Positions 24,462 through 33,245 of a stretch of 64,000 nucleotides of DNA are shown one piece after another (position 1 is the first letter of the stretch; every line of letters begins with the position of its first letter). The translations under genes and the position numbers were made by a program. Source of the DNA: CALKAL01 sp051846895 (GTDB taxonomy: Bacteria > Bacillota > Bacilli > Bacillales > Alkalibacillaceae); the NCBI GenBank assembly GCA_051846895.1, contig JBPYCQ010000008.1:97822-161821 (forward strand), in the 5' to 3' direction. Under the pieces are notes generated by a model. The model was not told where the DNA came from. It made no database searches and saw only the letters and a program-made list of their open reading frames with translations.

Positions 24462-25618
24462 GTTGTGAGGCCGCATTTATTTATTCAGACCAGTTTCAAA
24501 CGTATAAATTTAGAGAAGACCACCCATTTAATCAAAAAAGAGTTCAACTTACTTATGATTTATTATTAAAAACACAGAAATTAAATCAGAAACAAATGGT
24601 CTCACCACGCATGGCAACAGACGAGGAAATTCTACTTGTACATGATCCTAAATATGTAGATATCGTTAAAAAAGCTGGAACTGGAAAACTGTCTTCTCCA
24701 GAAACATTAGAATATGGCATAGGTACAGAGGACACTCCAGCCTTTCAAAATATGCATGAAGCTTCTGCCCTATTAGTTGGGGGTACTTTACAAGCTGTTG
24801 ATTGTGTTTTAGAAGGTAAATACAATCATGCTGTAAATTTAGGTGGAGGTCTTCACCACGGTTTTAGTAGGAAGGCATCTGGTTTTTGTGTATACAATGA
24901 TGCTGCAATTGCAATTAAATATATTAGAGAAAAGACTAATTATAAAGTATTGTACGTTGATACAGATGCTCACCATGGCGATGGAGTTCAATGGATTTTC
25001 TATGATGACCCTAATGTTTGTACGTTATCAATCCATGAAACAGGCCGGTATCTTTTTCCTGGCACTGGAAATACGAATGAACGTGGACAAAACGATGGAT
25101 ATGGATATTCATTTAATATTCCAGTTGATGCCTTCACTGAAGATGAATCTTTTATAGAAGTCTATGAACGATCGTTAAGAGAAATAGCAGACTATTTTCA
25201 ACCTGATATTATTGTCACACAAAATGGGGCTGACGCTCATGCTTACGATCCGCTCACTCATTTATGCTGTACAATGAAAACATTTGAATACATTCCTAAA
25301 CTAGCTCATGAAATTGCCCACACCTACTGTGAAGGAAGATGGATTGCTTTAGGTGGTGGTGGTTATGATATATGGCGCGTGGTGCCAAGAGCATGGGCAC
25401 AAGTATGGAACATTGCTAGTAGTAATGACATCATGACTGGGCCTTTACCCTTAGATTGGATTGAGAAATGGCAAACTGAAAGTCCTGTTGAACTACCGAC
25501 TAAATGGCATGATGAACAGAATATATATCACGAAATTCCACGAAAAAGCGAAATTACAGAGAAGAATGATATTACTTTATCAAAGGCATTACAATATATT
25601 AGAGAAAACGACTATTGA
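24458..25618 (+). CDS. acuC: AcuC, histone deacetylase-family protein deacetylase
   Basis: Zinc-dependent class I HDAC-like enzyme (386 residues) that removes the acetyl group from AcsA, restoring activity after AcuA modification. Catalytic and zinc ligands are visible: GGGLHHGF with tandem His, DTDAHHGDGVQ (Asp and His ligands), and QNGADAHAYDPL (Asp). The catalytic Tyr sits in GGGGYD. The start at 24458 gives MSCEAAFIYSDQFQTYKF, which lines up with B. subtilis AcuC, and overlaps the acuB stop as ATGA; a longer frame would overlap acuB further. Last gene of the operon, closed by a bidirectional terminator. Confidence 0.95.
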   Translation: MSCEAAFIYSDQFQTYKFREDHPFNQKRVQLTYDLLLKTQKLNQKQMVSPRMATDEEILLVHDPKYVDIVKKAGTGKLSSPETLEYGIGTEDTPAFQNMHEASALLVGGTLQAVDCVLEGKYNHAVNLGGGLHHGFSRKASGFCVYNDAAIAIKYIREKTNYKVLYVDTDAHHGDGVQWIFYDDPNVCTLSIHETGRYLFPGTGNTNERGQNDGYGYSFNIPVDAFTEDESFIEVYERSLREIADYFQPDIIVTQNGADAHAYDPLTHLCCTMKTFEYIPKLAHEIAHTYCEGRWIALGGGGYDIWRVVPRAWAQVWNIASSNDIMTGPLPLDWIEKWQTESPVELPTKWHDEQNIYHEIPRKSEITEKNDITLSKALQYIRENDY

Positions 25619-25660
25619 ATTTATCGAAAATAAGAATGTGTACTACAGTATTAATTAAAA

Positions 25661-25695
25661 TAAACGCATGGATTAAAATTTAATCCATGCGTTTA
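25661..25695. terminator. Bidirectional terminator between acuC and motS
   Basis: Perfect 15-bp stem TAAACGCATGGATTA (25661-25675) with its complement (25681-25695) and a five-base loop between convergent operons. Confidence 0.9.
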
Positions 25696-25767
25696 TTTAC
25701 TTCGCTACTTTTATCATATAAGAGATCACAAAATTAAGTATGAACTTTTTTAATCAAGCGTTTCTAT

Positions 25768-26544
25768 TTACTCCCCTTGTTTTGCATCTAAAATAACTAT
25801 TTCTACACGACGGTTTTTTTGCCAATTTTCTGGACCGTCGTTTTCTGCAATTGGTCGAGTATCAGCAAAGCCTACAGCTTGAAAACGAGTAGAATCTAGA
25901 TTAAGGTTTTCTGTAAAATATCTGACGACGCTACTTGCTCTTGACCCACTTAATTCCCAGTTTGATGGGTATTGAAATGTACTAATCGGTCGGCTATCTG
26001 TATGCCCTTCAACTTTTACGAAATTATTAATATTATTTAATAGAGCGCCAACCTTATTTAAAAAAGGTATCGCATCATCAATTAGTTCTGCTCGCCCCGA
26101 TTCAAACAATACTCTCTCTTGCAAAATTAATACGACTCCTCGATCTGTTCGATTTGCTGTGATGACATTTGACAGTCCTTCATTGTTAAGAAAACTTTCA
26201 ACTTCATCTAATAAATTCGATAATTCATCTTCTTCAAATTGAGCACCATCTGATTTGTCTATAGATTCTTCTTGTTGGTCGTTTTCGGAACCAGATTCAG
26301 GGAAATCTGATTCATCTGTTTTTTCTTCAACATTAATATTCTGCTCTAGTGGGATTGCAGATGGGAAAAAGTCAAAAATTACTTTTTGTTGATATGATTC
26401 CGCTACAGCCTTAAATTTTACAGCATCGATTTGAGACATTGAAAAAAGCAATATGAAAAAAACTAAGATTAACGTAACCATATCGGAATATGTAACCATC
26501 CACTGAGGCACACCACGTTTTGGTTTATTTCGTTTAGGCTTCAT
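25768..26544 (-). CDS. motS: Sodium-type flagellar stator subunit MotS
   Basis: MotB-family stator protein of 258 residues. With MotP it forms the sodium-driven stator that couples ion flow to flagellar rotation. One membrane helix (about 18-38) carries the ion-binding Asp in VTYSDMVTLILVFF (D21). A linker unusually rich in Glu/Asp/Ser (about 72-110) is followed by an OmpA/MotB peptidoglycan-binding domain (VEGHTDSRPISTFQYPSNW, SRASSVVRYF, GFADTRPIAEN, NRRVEIVI). Identification as MotS rather than MotB rests on the YSDMVTLILVFFILLFSMSQ helix and on location after ccpA and motP, as in B. subtilis. It overlaps motP by 11 bases. Confidence 0.92.
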   Translation of the reverse strand: MKPKRNKPKRGVPQWMVTYSDMVTLILVFFILLFSMSQIDAVKFKAVAESYQQKVIFDFFPSAIPLEQNINVEEKTDESDFPESGSENDQQEESIDKSDGAQFEEDELSNLLDEVESFLNNEGLSNVITANRTDRGVVLILQERVLFESGRAELIDDAIPFLNKVGALLNNINNFVKVEGHTDSRPISTFQYPSNWELSGSRASSVVRYFTENLNLDSTRFQAVGFADTRPIAENDGPENWQKNRRVEIVILDAKQGE

Positions 26545-27355
26545 TTACAGTCTCACCCACCACATCTTCATCTTCCTCTTGTTTAGACTTTAATTCCTCA
26601 CCAGACAAGAATGCGCTTAGTTTCTCTTCTAATATTTTTGGGTTTTGACCAGACTGTACACCGATGACACCTTCAATAATGACTTTTTTTATAAAGATTT
26701 CTTCTTCCGTCATATTGTTTAACTTACCTGATAGCGGTAAAAAGACTAAATTCGCTAAAACCATTCCATAAAATGTTGTTAATAACGCAACAGCCATACT
26801 AGGTCCAATCGTTTCTGGTGACTCTAAATTGTTAAGCATTAGAACTAGTCCGATTAAGGTTCCAATCATACCCCAAGCTGGAGCATACTCACCAGCTTTT
26901 TCTATGATAGCTCGCCCTTTTTGATGACGTTCTTCAGTTGCTGCTATTTCTGCATTTAAAATATCGTTAATCACTTCTGGTTCAATTCCATCAATAGCTA
27001 AGTATATTCCCTTTTTAATAAAAGGGTCTTCCATATCCTCAACTTCACTCTCTAATGCTAAAAGACCTTCACGTCGAGCCTTTTCAGATAAGGAGATGAA
27101 CAGTTGTATTAAATCTTTCAAGTTATGTTCAGTTTTATAAAATGTTTCTTTGATTATTTTACCGCTCATTTTCATTTCTTGTAAATTAAAGTTAATTAAT
27201 AGCGCCCCAATTAAGCCACCTATAACAATAATAAAGGATGACATTTGCAAGAACGTTGTAAATCCGTCTATTCCACTATTAGAATAAATCCCAAACATAA
27301 TCATTGTTGAACCTACAAGTATTCCGATCGGTGTTAAAATATCTCTTTTCTTCAT
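26534..27355 (-). CDS. motP: Sodium-type flagellar stator subunit MotP
   Basis: MotA-family inner-membrane protein of 273 residues with four predicted helices (near 8-28, 33-53, about 158-178 and 190-210) and a large cytosolic loop between helices 2 and 3 that contacts FliG. Conserved KAGEYAPAWGMIGTLIGLVL and PSMAVALLTTFYGMVLANLV are the MotA/PomA/MotP pore helices. It is encoded immediately after ccpA and overlaps motS, so all three may share transcripts as in B. subtilis. Sodium specificity is inferred from synteny and from its partner. Confidence 0.93.
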   Translation of the reverse strand: MKKRDILTPIGILVGSTMIMFGIYSNSGIDGFTTFLQMSSFIIVIGGLIGALLINFNLQEMKMSGKIIKETFYKTEHNLKDLIQLFISLSEKARREGLLALESEVEDMEDPFIKKGIYLAIDGIEPEVINDILNAEIAATEERHQKGRAIIEKAGEYAPAWGMIGTLIGLVLMLNNLESPETIGPSMAVALLTTFYGMVLANLVFLPLSGKLNNMTEEEIFIKKVIIEGVIGVQSGQNPKILEEKLSAFLSGEELKSKQEEDEDVVGETVNEA

Positions 27356-27415
27356 CTGCCTCTCACCCTATTTATCTTTTTATAAATACTTATATTTAAA
27401 TTATCGGATAAAAAA

Positions 27416-28408
27416 TTATTTTGTTGAATTTCGCGTAATTAATCTATGAGGCAATACGACTTGTACATCATTAATTTCTTCTTTTTTTAGTAATTTTGTA
27501 AGTAATCGCATAGACACAGCTCCGATATCATACATTGGTTGCACAACTGTAGTTAATGTAGGACGAACCATCGTTGCTAAACGAGTATTATCAAATCCAA
27601 TTACAGATAAATCAGATGGAATTTGTAGCCCTGCATCTTGTGCACCGTGGATTACCCCTAAAGCCATTTCATCTGATGAAGTGATGATCGCTGATGGCTT
27701 GACATCTAATTTCAGGAAATGCTCAATGGCTTCTAGACCGACATTATAGTTGTCATCGCCTTCATAAATATAGGAGTCATCGAAGTCCAACTCATACTTT
27801 TTCAACCCATCAATATATCCTTGTCTTTTGAGTACATCGGAACTTGAACGGGTACTTGCGACAAAAGCAATTTTTTCGTGACCGTGTTCAACTAACTCAT
27901 CTACAACATTACGGATTGCTACGTAATAATCAATATTTACAGATGGTATTTCATTAGTCTCATCTAAAGTTGCAGCGAGCACAACAGGAACGTTGGAACG
28001 CTTAAACGCATTAACATGGTCCTCACCTATCGTTCCACCCATAAAAATAACCCCGTCAACTTGTTTTTCTAACATTTTATCGAATAAGTCTAATTCTTTC
28101 GTTTTATTTTGATCTGAGCTACTTAAAATAATATGATACTTGTACATCGTCGCGATATCTTCAATACCTCTTGCTAGTTCTGCAAAAAACATATTAGAAA
28201 TATCCGGAATAATAACTCCAACAGATGTTGTTTTTCTGCTTGCAAGTCCCCTAGCAACAGCATTTGGTCTAAATCCGAGCTCTTCAATGGCATCTAGTAC
28301 TTTTTTTCTAGTAGCTGGTTTCACATTTGTATTTCCATTTATGACACGTGAAACAGTCGCCATCGATACATTTGCTTTCTTTGCTACATCGTAAATTGTT
28401 ACACTCAT
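27416..28408 (-). CDS. ccpA: Catabolite control protein A
   Basis: LacI/GalR-type master regulator of carbon catabolite control. With HPr(Ser-P) or Crh(Ser-P) it binds cre sites to repress or activate carbon-use genes. The 330 residues begin with the HTH and hinge (TIYDVAKKANVSMATVSRVI, then NPNAVARGLASRKT-like RPNAVARGLASRKT). The periplasmic-binding-like core follows, with GVIIPDISNMFFAELARGIE and PSDLSVIGFDNTRLATMVRP. Length and N-terminus match the B. subtilis protein closely. aroA lies upstream, and motPS downstream on the same strand, the classic order. Confidence 0.96.
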   Translation of the reverse strand: MSVTIYDVAKKANVSMATVSRVINGNTNVKPATRKKVLDAIEELGFRPNAVARGLASRKTTSVGVIIPDISNMFFAELARGIEDIATMYKYHIILSSSDQNKTKELDLFDKMLEKQVDGVIFMGGTIGEDHVNAFKRSNVPVVLAATLDETNEIPSVNIDYYVAIRNVVDELVEHGHEKIAFVASTRSSSDVLKRQGYIDGLKKYELDFDDSYIYEGDDNYNVGLEAIEHFLKLDVKPSAIITSSDEMALGVIHGAQDAGLQIPSDLSVIGFDNTRLATMVRPTLTTVVQPMYDIGAVSMRLLTKLLKKEEINDVQVVLPHRLITRNSTK

Positions 28409-28483
28409 CTAAATCCCTCATTTCACGGCATCCTTTTAATATTGATAGCATACGATATTCTCTCCTATCATTCAACAAAAAAA

Positions 28484-28507
28484 CAGAAATACGTTAACGT
28501 ATTTCTG
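28484..28507 (-). terminator. aroA terminator overlapping its stop codon
   Basis: A 24-base perfect palindrome (CAGAAATACGTT with AACGTATTTCTG) whose 5' half on the minus strand is the last codons and stop of aroA, followed by seven U. Confidence 0.85.
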
Positions 28508-29567
28508 CATTCTGTAACAATTCTTTGACAAACGTTTGAAATGTCGGTATATCCATTTGTTGCTGAGCATCTGATAAAGCAATCGCCGGATCAGGATGTA
28601 CTTCTGCCATAATACCATCTGCTCCAACGGCTAATGCCGCTTTTGCTGCTGGCAATAATAAGTCTCTTCTTCCAGTAGAGTGTGTCACATCAACAAATAC
28701 TGGTAAGTGTGTTTCTTGTTTTAATATTGGAACTGCTGTTATATCAAGCGTATTTCTCGTTGAAGTCTCGTAAGTACGAATGCCACGTTCACATAAAATG
28801 ATTTGGCCATTCCCTTGTGAAATAATATATTCAGCAGCATTCATAAACTCATTAATCGTTGCAGCAAGTCCACGTTTAAGAAAAATTGGTTTCGACGAAC
28901 GGCCTGCTTCTTTAAGTAACTCAAAGTTCTGCATATTTCTTGCACCGATTTGAATAACATCTACATATTGTTCTGCTATTTCAATATCTTTTGGATTAAC
29001 TATTTCACTAATAACTTTAAGACTATGCTTGTCCCCAACTTGTTTGAGTATTTTTAACCCTTCAACACCGAGCCCTTGGAAGTCATATGGTGAAGTTCTT
29101 GGCTTAAACGCTCCACCTCTTAACATTTGAAAACCAGCATTTTTAATCGCTTCAGCTACTTGGTCAACTTGTTCATACGACTCCACCGAACAAGGCCCAA
29201 AAATAAATTGTCGCTTACTATTACCTACTTCAACATCACCAATTTTTACGATAGTGTCAGTTGATTTCTTCTTCCTAGATACGAGTAGCTCTTTTCGGTG
29301 ATCATCTTCTTGAAGTTCTTTGGAAGCTTTAAAGATCTCTTTGAAAAGATGATCAATCGTTGAATATTCAAAAGGCCCATGGTGATTGTCTCTAATAAGA
29401 TCTAACATTTCCCTTTCTCTTACTGGATCATATACTTTCATACCTTGAGCTTTTTTAATTTCTCCTATCTTTTTAACTAAATCTCCACGCTTATTAATAT
29501 GCTCTAGAATATTTATATTAAGTTCATCCAATTCTTTTCTTAAACGCTCTAAGTTGTATTCAGTCAT
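28494..29567 (-). CDS. aroA: Chorismate mutase-DAHP synthase fusion
   Basis: Bifunctional enzyme at the head of aromatic amino acid synthesis (357 residues, the Bacillus AroA/AroA(G) type). An N-terminal AroQ chorismate mutase (about 1-85; RLRKELDELNINILEHINKR) is fused to a type I-beta DAHP synthase that condenses PEP with erythrose 4-phosphate. Synthase motifs include FIFGPCSVESYEQV, MLRGGAFKPRTSPYDFQGLG, QIGARNMQNFELLK, FLKRGLAATINEF and ILCERGIRTYE. The mutase domain is the allosteric site for chorismate or prephenate feedback. GGAGGAAAGACA precedes the ATG. Naming follows Bacillus, where aroA denotes this enzyme, not EPSP synthase. Confidence 0.96.
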   Translation of the reverse strand: MTEYNLERLRKELDELNINILEHINKRGDLVKKIGEIKKAQGMKVYDPVREREMLDLIRDNHHGPFEYSTIDHLFKEIFKASKELQEDDHRKELLVSRKKKSTDTIVKIGDVEVGNSKRQFIFGPCSVESYEQVDQVAEAIKNAGFQMLRGGAFKPRTSPYDFQGLGVEGLKILKQVGDKHSLKVISEIVNPKDIEIAEQYVDVIQIGARNMQNFELLKEAGRSSKPIFLKRGLAATINEFMNAAEYIISQGNGQIILCERGIRTYETSTRNTLDITAVPILKQETHLPVFVDVTHSTGRRDLLLPAAKAALAVGADGIMAEVHPDPAIALSDAQQQMDIPTFQTFVKELLQNAEIR

Positions 29568-29694
29568 TGTCTTTCCTCCAACCGTGTTTATTACTCTATC
29601 ATTTTATGGTACATTTATTTTATCTAAGTACTTTATTATATCGAACGTTTCTTGAATTGTCATTTGTTTAAATTGGTAAAAGGGGGGCATTAAC

Positions 29695-31848
29695 ATGGGT
29701 GAGAAAATGTTTGCCTTAGATATTGGGACAAGAAGTGTCGTTGGAATTATTTTAGAAAAAAATCAAAATAAGTTTCGTGTTCTTGATATGATTAGTAAAG
29801 AACATGAAGAGCGTTCCATGTTAGATGGTCAAATACATAATGTTGTTGACGTTTCTAATATTATTCACGAGGTGAAAACGGAACTAGAGAAAAAGCATGG
29901 TACACTTACTAAAGTTTGTGTCGCTGCTGCTGGTCGTGCATTAAAGACAATGAGAAGTTCATTCGAAAAATCAATCGAAGAAACTCCACTAATTTCAAAT
30001 GAAGATATTATCCACTTAGAATTAGCTGCAGTGCAACAGGCTCAATATCATCTTGCCGAAGAAGGAAAAGAGAATCATAGTTCAGATTATTATTGTGTCG
30101 GTTATTCTGTATTACATTATTATTTGGATGGACAAGAAATTGGTTCATTAATCGACCAACAAGGAAAAAGCGCCTCAGTTGAGATCATTGCAACGTTTCT
30201 ACCGAAAGTCGTTATCGAATCATTGTTATCAGCATTGAAGAGAGCTGACTTAGAAATGGATGCGCTGACATTAGAGCCAATTGCTGCAATTCAAGTCTTA
30301 ATCCCAACCTCGATGCGTCGACTTAATGTGGCTTTAGTTGATATCGGCGCTGGTACAAGCGATATCGCGATTACAAATGATGGTACCGTTACTGCTTACG
30401 GAATGGTTCCTAAAGCAGGAGATGAAATAACTGAGGCTTTATCGCAACAGTTTTTACTTGATTTTCATCAAGCTGAGCAAGCCAAACGTGATTTATACGA
30501 TAACGATTCCATTGAGTTTGAAGATATATTGGGCTTTAAGACTCAAGTAGATAAAATAGATGTTGTCAAACAGATAGAAAATACTATTGAAGAATTAGCA
30601 CAATCTATTTGCGATGAGATTTTAAACTTAAATGGGAAAGCACCTCAAGCTGTTATGCTAGTAGGTGGTGGAAGTTTAACTCCTACATTAACGACAAAAA
30701 TAGCTTCTTTTTTACAATTACCAACTAACCGAGTTGCTGTACGTGGGATCGATGCTATTCAACTATTAGAAAATAAAAATGATTTACCAATCAGCCCAGA
30801 GTTCGTAACACCAATTGGAATTGCGATTGCCGCAAAACAAAATCCTGTTCATTACATTAATGTTTCTGTTAACAATCATACCGTTCGATTATTTGAATTA
30901 AAGCAATTAACAGTTGGTGATTGTTTATTGGCTGCTGGTATTCAATTAAATAAATTGTATGGTAAGCCTGGTATGGCATCTATCGTATATTTAAACGGAA
31001 AGAAAATAACTTTGCCTGGTACATTGGGTGAAGCGCCTACAATTACACTAAATGGTGAAAAAGCCTCTATTCAAGACCATATTACACATAACGATTTCAT
31101 CGAAGTCACTAAAGGAGCAGATGGACAAACCCCCGTTTACACATGCTATGATGTTATCGGTGATGTTTCGCCAATTACAGTCTTTTTAATGGATGAAAAG
31201 ATTGAACTCCCTCCTTTAATTAAAGTGAATAATGAAGAGGTATCGATGAATTATGTTCTAAAAGATGGCGATCAAATAGAATGGAAAAACGCAGCAACGA
31301 TTTCCGATCTTCTTAAGAGAAGTGGGTTGGAATCATTAATTTATCAAGATAAACCATTTGAAGTTATTTTTAATCATGAAAAAGTAGTTTTGTTTGAAAA
31401 AATTGTTTCAATAAAGAAAAATGGTACTGACGCAAAATCTACAGATCTAATTGAAGAAAACAGTCAAGTAACTTATAAAAGAAATGACTCAATAACTATT
31501 AAAGAATTATCTAAAAAACTTGAATTGCCTTTAAAAAAGAAAATTACAGTATTTTATCAGAATCAACCTTTTGAACTAGAAAAAGATCAATACACGTTTT
31601 ACCGAAACGAACAACTTGCTGATGAACACACACTTATCTATCCTAATGATTACATTAAAACTAAAGAAAATTCAGATCAAGCATTTATTTTTCAAGATCT
31701 GTTTAGATTAATTGATATTGATTTAAAAGAAACTAAAGGGAAGAGGTTTAAGCTGTTTAAGAATGGGGTCGAAGTTGGCTTTGTAGAACAAATTAATGAC
31801 GGAGATGAGTTAACGATATCTTGGATTGAAACTTTTAAAACAAACTAA
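29695..31848 (+). CDS. FtsA-like actin-fold protein with tandem C-terminal modules
   Basis: 717 residues. The first 385 or so form an FtsA/PilM-type ATPase: phosphate-1 motif ALDIGTRSVVGII, the phosphate-2 motif VALVDIGAGTSDIAITNDG and the adenosine motif VMLVGGGSLTPTLTTKIA. It is therefore probably a membrane-associated or polymerising actin-like protein, annotated FtsA-like in Bacillaceae. The remaining 330 residues look like five loosely repeated beta-rich modules, each with a short strand, a loop and an acidic turn (THNDFIEV, LKDGDQIEW, EENSQVTY, YPNDYIK, NDGDELTIS), reminiscent of beta-grasp/SLBB domains. No FtsA membrane-targeting helix is seen at the end. Divergent from aroA, next to mntR. 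Function unknown. Confidence 0.8.
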   Translation: MGEKMFALDIGTRSVVGIILEKNQNKFRVLDMISKEHEERSMLDGQIHNVVDVSNIIHEVKTELEKKHGTLTKVCVAAAGRALKTMRSSFEKSIEETPLISNEDIIHLELAAVQQAQYHLAEEGKENHSSDYYCVGYSVLHYYLDGQEIGSLIDQQGKSASVEIIATFLPKVVIESLLSALKRADLEMDALTLEPIAAIQVLIPTSMRRLNVALVDIGAGTSDIAITNDGTVTAYGMVPKAGDEITEALSQQFLLDFHQAEQAKRDLYDNDSIEFEDILGFKTQVDKIDVVKQIENTIEELAQSICDEILNLNGKAPQAVMLVGGGSLTPTLTTKIASFLQLPTNRVAVRGIDAIQLLENKNDLPISPEFVTPIGIAIAAKQNPVHYINVSVNNHTVRLFELKQLTVGDCLLAAGIQLNKLYGKPGMASIVYLNGKKITLPGTLGEAPTITLNGEKASIQDHITHNDFIEVTKGADGQTPVYTCYDVIGDVSPITVFLMDEKIELPPLIKVNNEEVSMNYVLKDGDQIEWKNAATISDLLKRSGLESLIYQDKPFEVIFNHEKVVLFEKIVSIKKNGTDAKSTDLIEENSQVTYKRNDSITIKELSKKLELPLKKKITVFYQNQPFELEKDQYTFYRNEQLADEHTLIYPNDYIKTKENSDQAFIFQDLFRLIDIDLKETKGKRFKLFKNGVEVGFVEQINDGDELTISWIETFKTN

Positions 31849-31873
31849 CAATTCTCGCCTTTTCTTTTACGAC

Positions 31874-31902
31874 TTGTCAATACTTTGGTAATATAGTAGA
31901 TA
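31874..31902 (+). promoter_or_regulatory. Candidate mntR promoter
   Basis: TTGTCA (31874-31879), 17 bases, TAGATA (31897-31902), about 40 bases before the mntR start. Confidence 0.5.
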
Positions 31903-31942
31903 GTATAAATAAAAATGCATTTATGCTATGTGGAGGTTGACA

Positions 31943-32368
31943 ATGCCTACTCCGAGTATGGAAGACTATATTGAACAAATCTATATTTTAATCGATCAAA
32001 AAGGGTATGCACGAGTATCCGATATTGCGGAAAGATTATCCGTTCATCCTTCTTCAGTAACAAAAATGGTTAAAAAATTGGATGAAAGTGATTTTTTGCA
32101 CTATGAAAAATATCGTGGCTTAATCCTAACAGAAAAAGGGGAGAAAATCGGAAAGCGTCTCGTATATCGACACGAATTACTAGAAGATTTTCTTGAAATG
32201 TTAGGTACAGATAAAGATTCAATTTACGAAGAAGTCGAAGGGATCGAACATCATTTAAGCTGGGATAGTATATTCCGAATTGGAGATTTAGTAGAATATT
32301 TCAAAGAAGACCCAGACCGATTAAAAAAACTAAAAGACATACAGAAAAAAAATGAAGATAAAAGATGA
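31943..32368 (+). CDS. mntR: Manganese-responsive regulator MntR
   Basis: DtxR-family, Mn-sensing repressor of manganese uptake and activator of Mn efflux; 141 residues. All metal ligands of B. subtilis MntR are kept at the same numbers: D8, E11, H77, E99, E102 and H103, so a binuclear Mn site is expected. The HTH reads YARVSDIAERLSVHPSSVTK. The ATG at 31943 follows TGGAGG by seven bases; the ATG at 31928 lies before that site and is not used. No SirA-type SH3 domain follows, as normal for MntR. No Mn transporter gene is nearby, so it acts in trans. Confidence 0.97.
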   Translation: MPTPSMEDYIEQIYILIDQKGYARVSDIAERLSVHPSSVTKMVKKLDESDFLHYEKYRGLILTEKGEKIGKRLVYRHELLEDFLEMLGTDKDSIYEEVEGIEHHLSWDSIFRIGDLVEYFKEDPDRLKKLKDIQKKNEDKR

Positions 32369-32400
32369 CCTCTCTACGAACTTTCGTTAGAGAGGTTTTC
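32368..32400. terminator. Terminator between mntR and ytxJ
   Basis: ACCTCTCTACGAA (32368-32380) pairs with TTCGTTAGAGAGGT (32383-32396) with one bulged base, then TTTTC; it separates convergent genes. Confidence 0.8.
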
Positions 32401-32402
32401 TT

Positions 32403-32726
32403 CTATTTAACTTTTTCTTTTAATTTGTTCTCAGTTATATCCCAATGCGATGTATGGAATACAACTTGCCCATTTTTGATATAAAATACTTGTGGCGATT
32501 CATGTTTAATATTAAAGTACTGTTCAACATAGTTCGAAACATCCCGTTGATCTTGTACATGAATAATATACATTGGCAAATCCGTTGATGCTTGAAATTT
32601 CTCGTATTCATCTTTGGCTTCTCCACTTATCGGGCAAGTGAGGCTATGCTTCAATAATAGACATGCTTCATTTTCTTTAATGGCTTGTTCAAATGCCTCT
32701 TTTGAAGTTAGTAATTCAATACTCAT
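32403..32726 (-). CDS. ytxJ: Monothiol bacilliredoxin YtxJ (BrxC type)
   Basis: 107-residue thioredoxin-fold protein. In Bacillus YtxJ (BrxC) is a monothiol bacilliredoxin that removes bacillithiol from oxidised protein cysteines. The single active-site cysteine is C31 in LTCPISGEA; there is no second Cys, as expected. KHESPQVFYIKNGQVVFHTS is the conserved cis-Pro region. The ATG follows AAAGGGGACC. It is the last gene of the ytxGHJ stress operon, but a hairpin terminator lies between it and ytxH, so its level may be set separately. Confidence 0.92.
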   Translation of the reverse strand: MSIELLTSKEAFEQAIKENEACLLLKHSLTCPISGEAKDEYEKFQASTDLPMYIIHVQDQRDVSNYVEQYFNIKHESPQVFYIKNGQVVFHTSHWDITENKLKEKVK

Positions 32727-32744
32727 AAAATTGGTCCCCTTTCT

Positions 32745-32782
32745 ATAAAAAAGTTGCTGGCCTTTGCTATAACCAACAACTT
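32745..32782 (-). terminator. Internal terminator between ytxH and ytxJ
   Basis: On the minus RNA AAGUUGUUGG (32782-32773) pairs with CCAGCAACUU (32760-32751) with one G-U pair, and six U follow. It sits inside the ytxGHJ operon. Confidence 0.65.
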
Positions 32783-32798
32783 CATTCTCAAATTTATT

Positions 32799-33227
32799 TT
32801 ATTCTTTATCTAAAGAACGTTCAAATAATTCGTTTGCTTCCTGACGTTCTAATTCATTTGCCGCTTCGTCAATTGCATCTGCTAAATCTTTAGCAGCATC
32901 AACACCGTTATTGAAGGTCTCATTTTTAAATTGATTCATTTTTTCTTGCCATTGACCTGTTGTTTCTTTAACCTTACTAGACAATTCTTTTCCTTTATCT
33001 TGGATTTGTTGCGACCATTCTGACCCTTTTTCATAGGCAACATCTTTCCATTCACCAGCACGGTCTCGAACGGTCCGAGCTCCTTGATTTAAGTCTTGTC
33101 TTAATTCTCTACCTGATTTAGGTGCAAGAAGTAGTGCAACAGATGCACCAACAATACTTCCAATTAATGTACCAATCAAAAAGTCCTTACTATTGATGCT
33201 GTCTTTATTTCCTTTTTCGTTTCCCAT
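32799..33227 (-). CDS. ytxH: General stress protein YtxH
   Basis: 142-residue YtxH-family protein. An N-terminal membrane helix with glycine pattern (FLIGTLIGSIVGASVALLLA, about 17-36) leads to APKSGRELRQDL, the family signature. A long Gln/Lys/Glu helical region follows, with LEA-like WKDVAYEKGSEWSQQIQDKG. In B. subtilis ytxGHJ is induced by sigma-B and sigma-H in stress and starvation. The exact role is unknown; the helical tail may shield proteins or membranes (inference). Located 18 bases after ytxG. Confidence 0.92.
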   Translation of the reverse strand: MGNEKGNKDSINSKDFLIGTLIGSIVGASVALLLAPKSGRELRQDLNQGARTVRDRAGEWKDVAYEKGSEWSQQIQDKGKELSSKVKETTGQWQEKMNQFKNETFNNGVDAAKDLADAIDEAANELERQEANELFERSLDKE

Positions 33228-33245
33228 AAAACATCCTCCTTCAAA

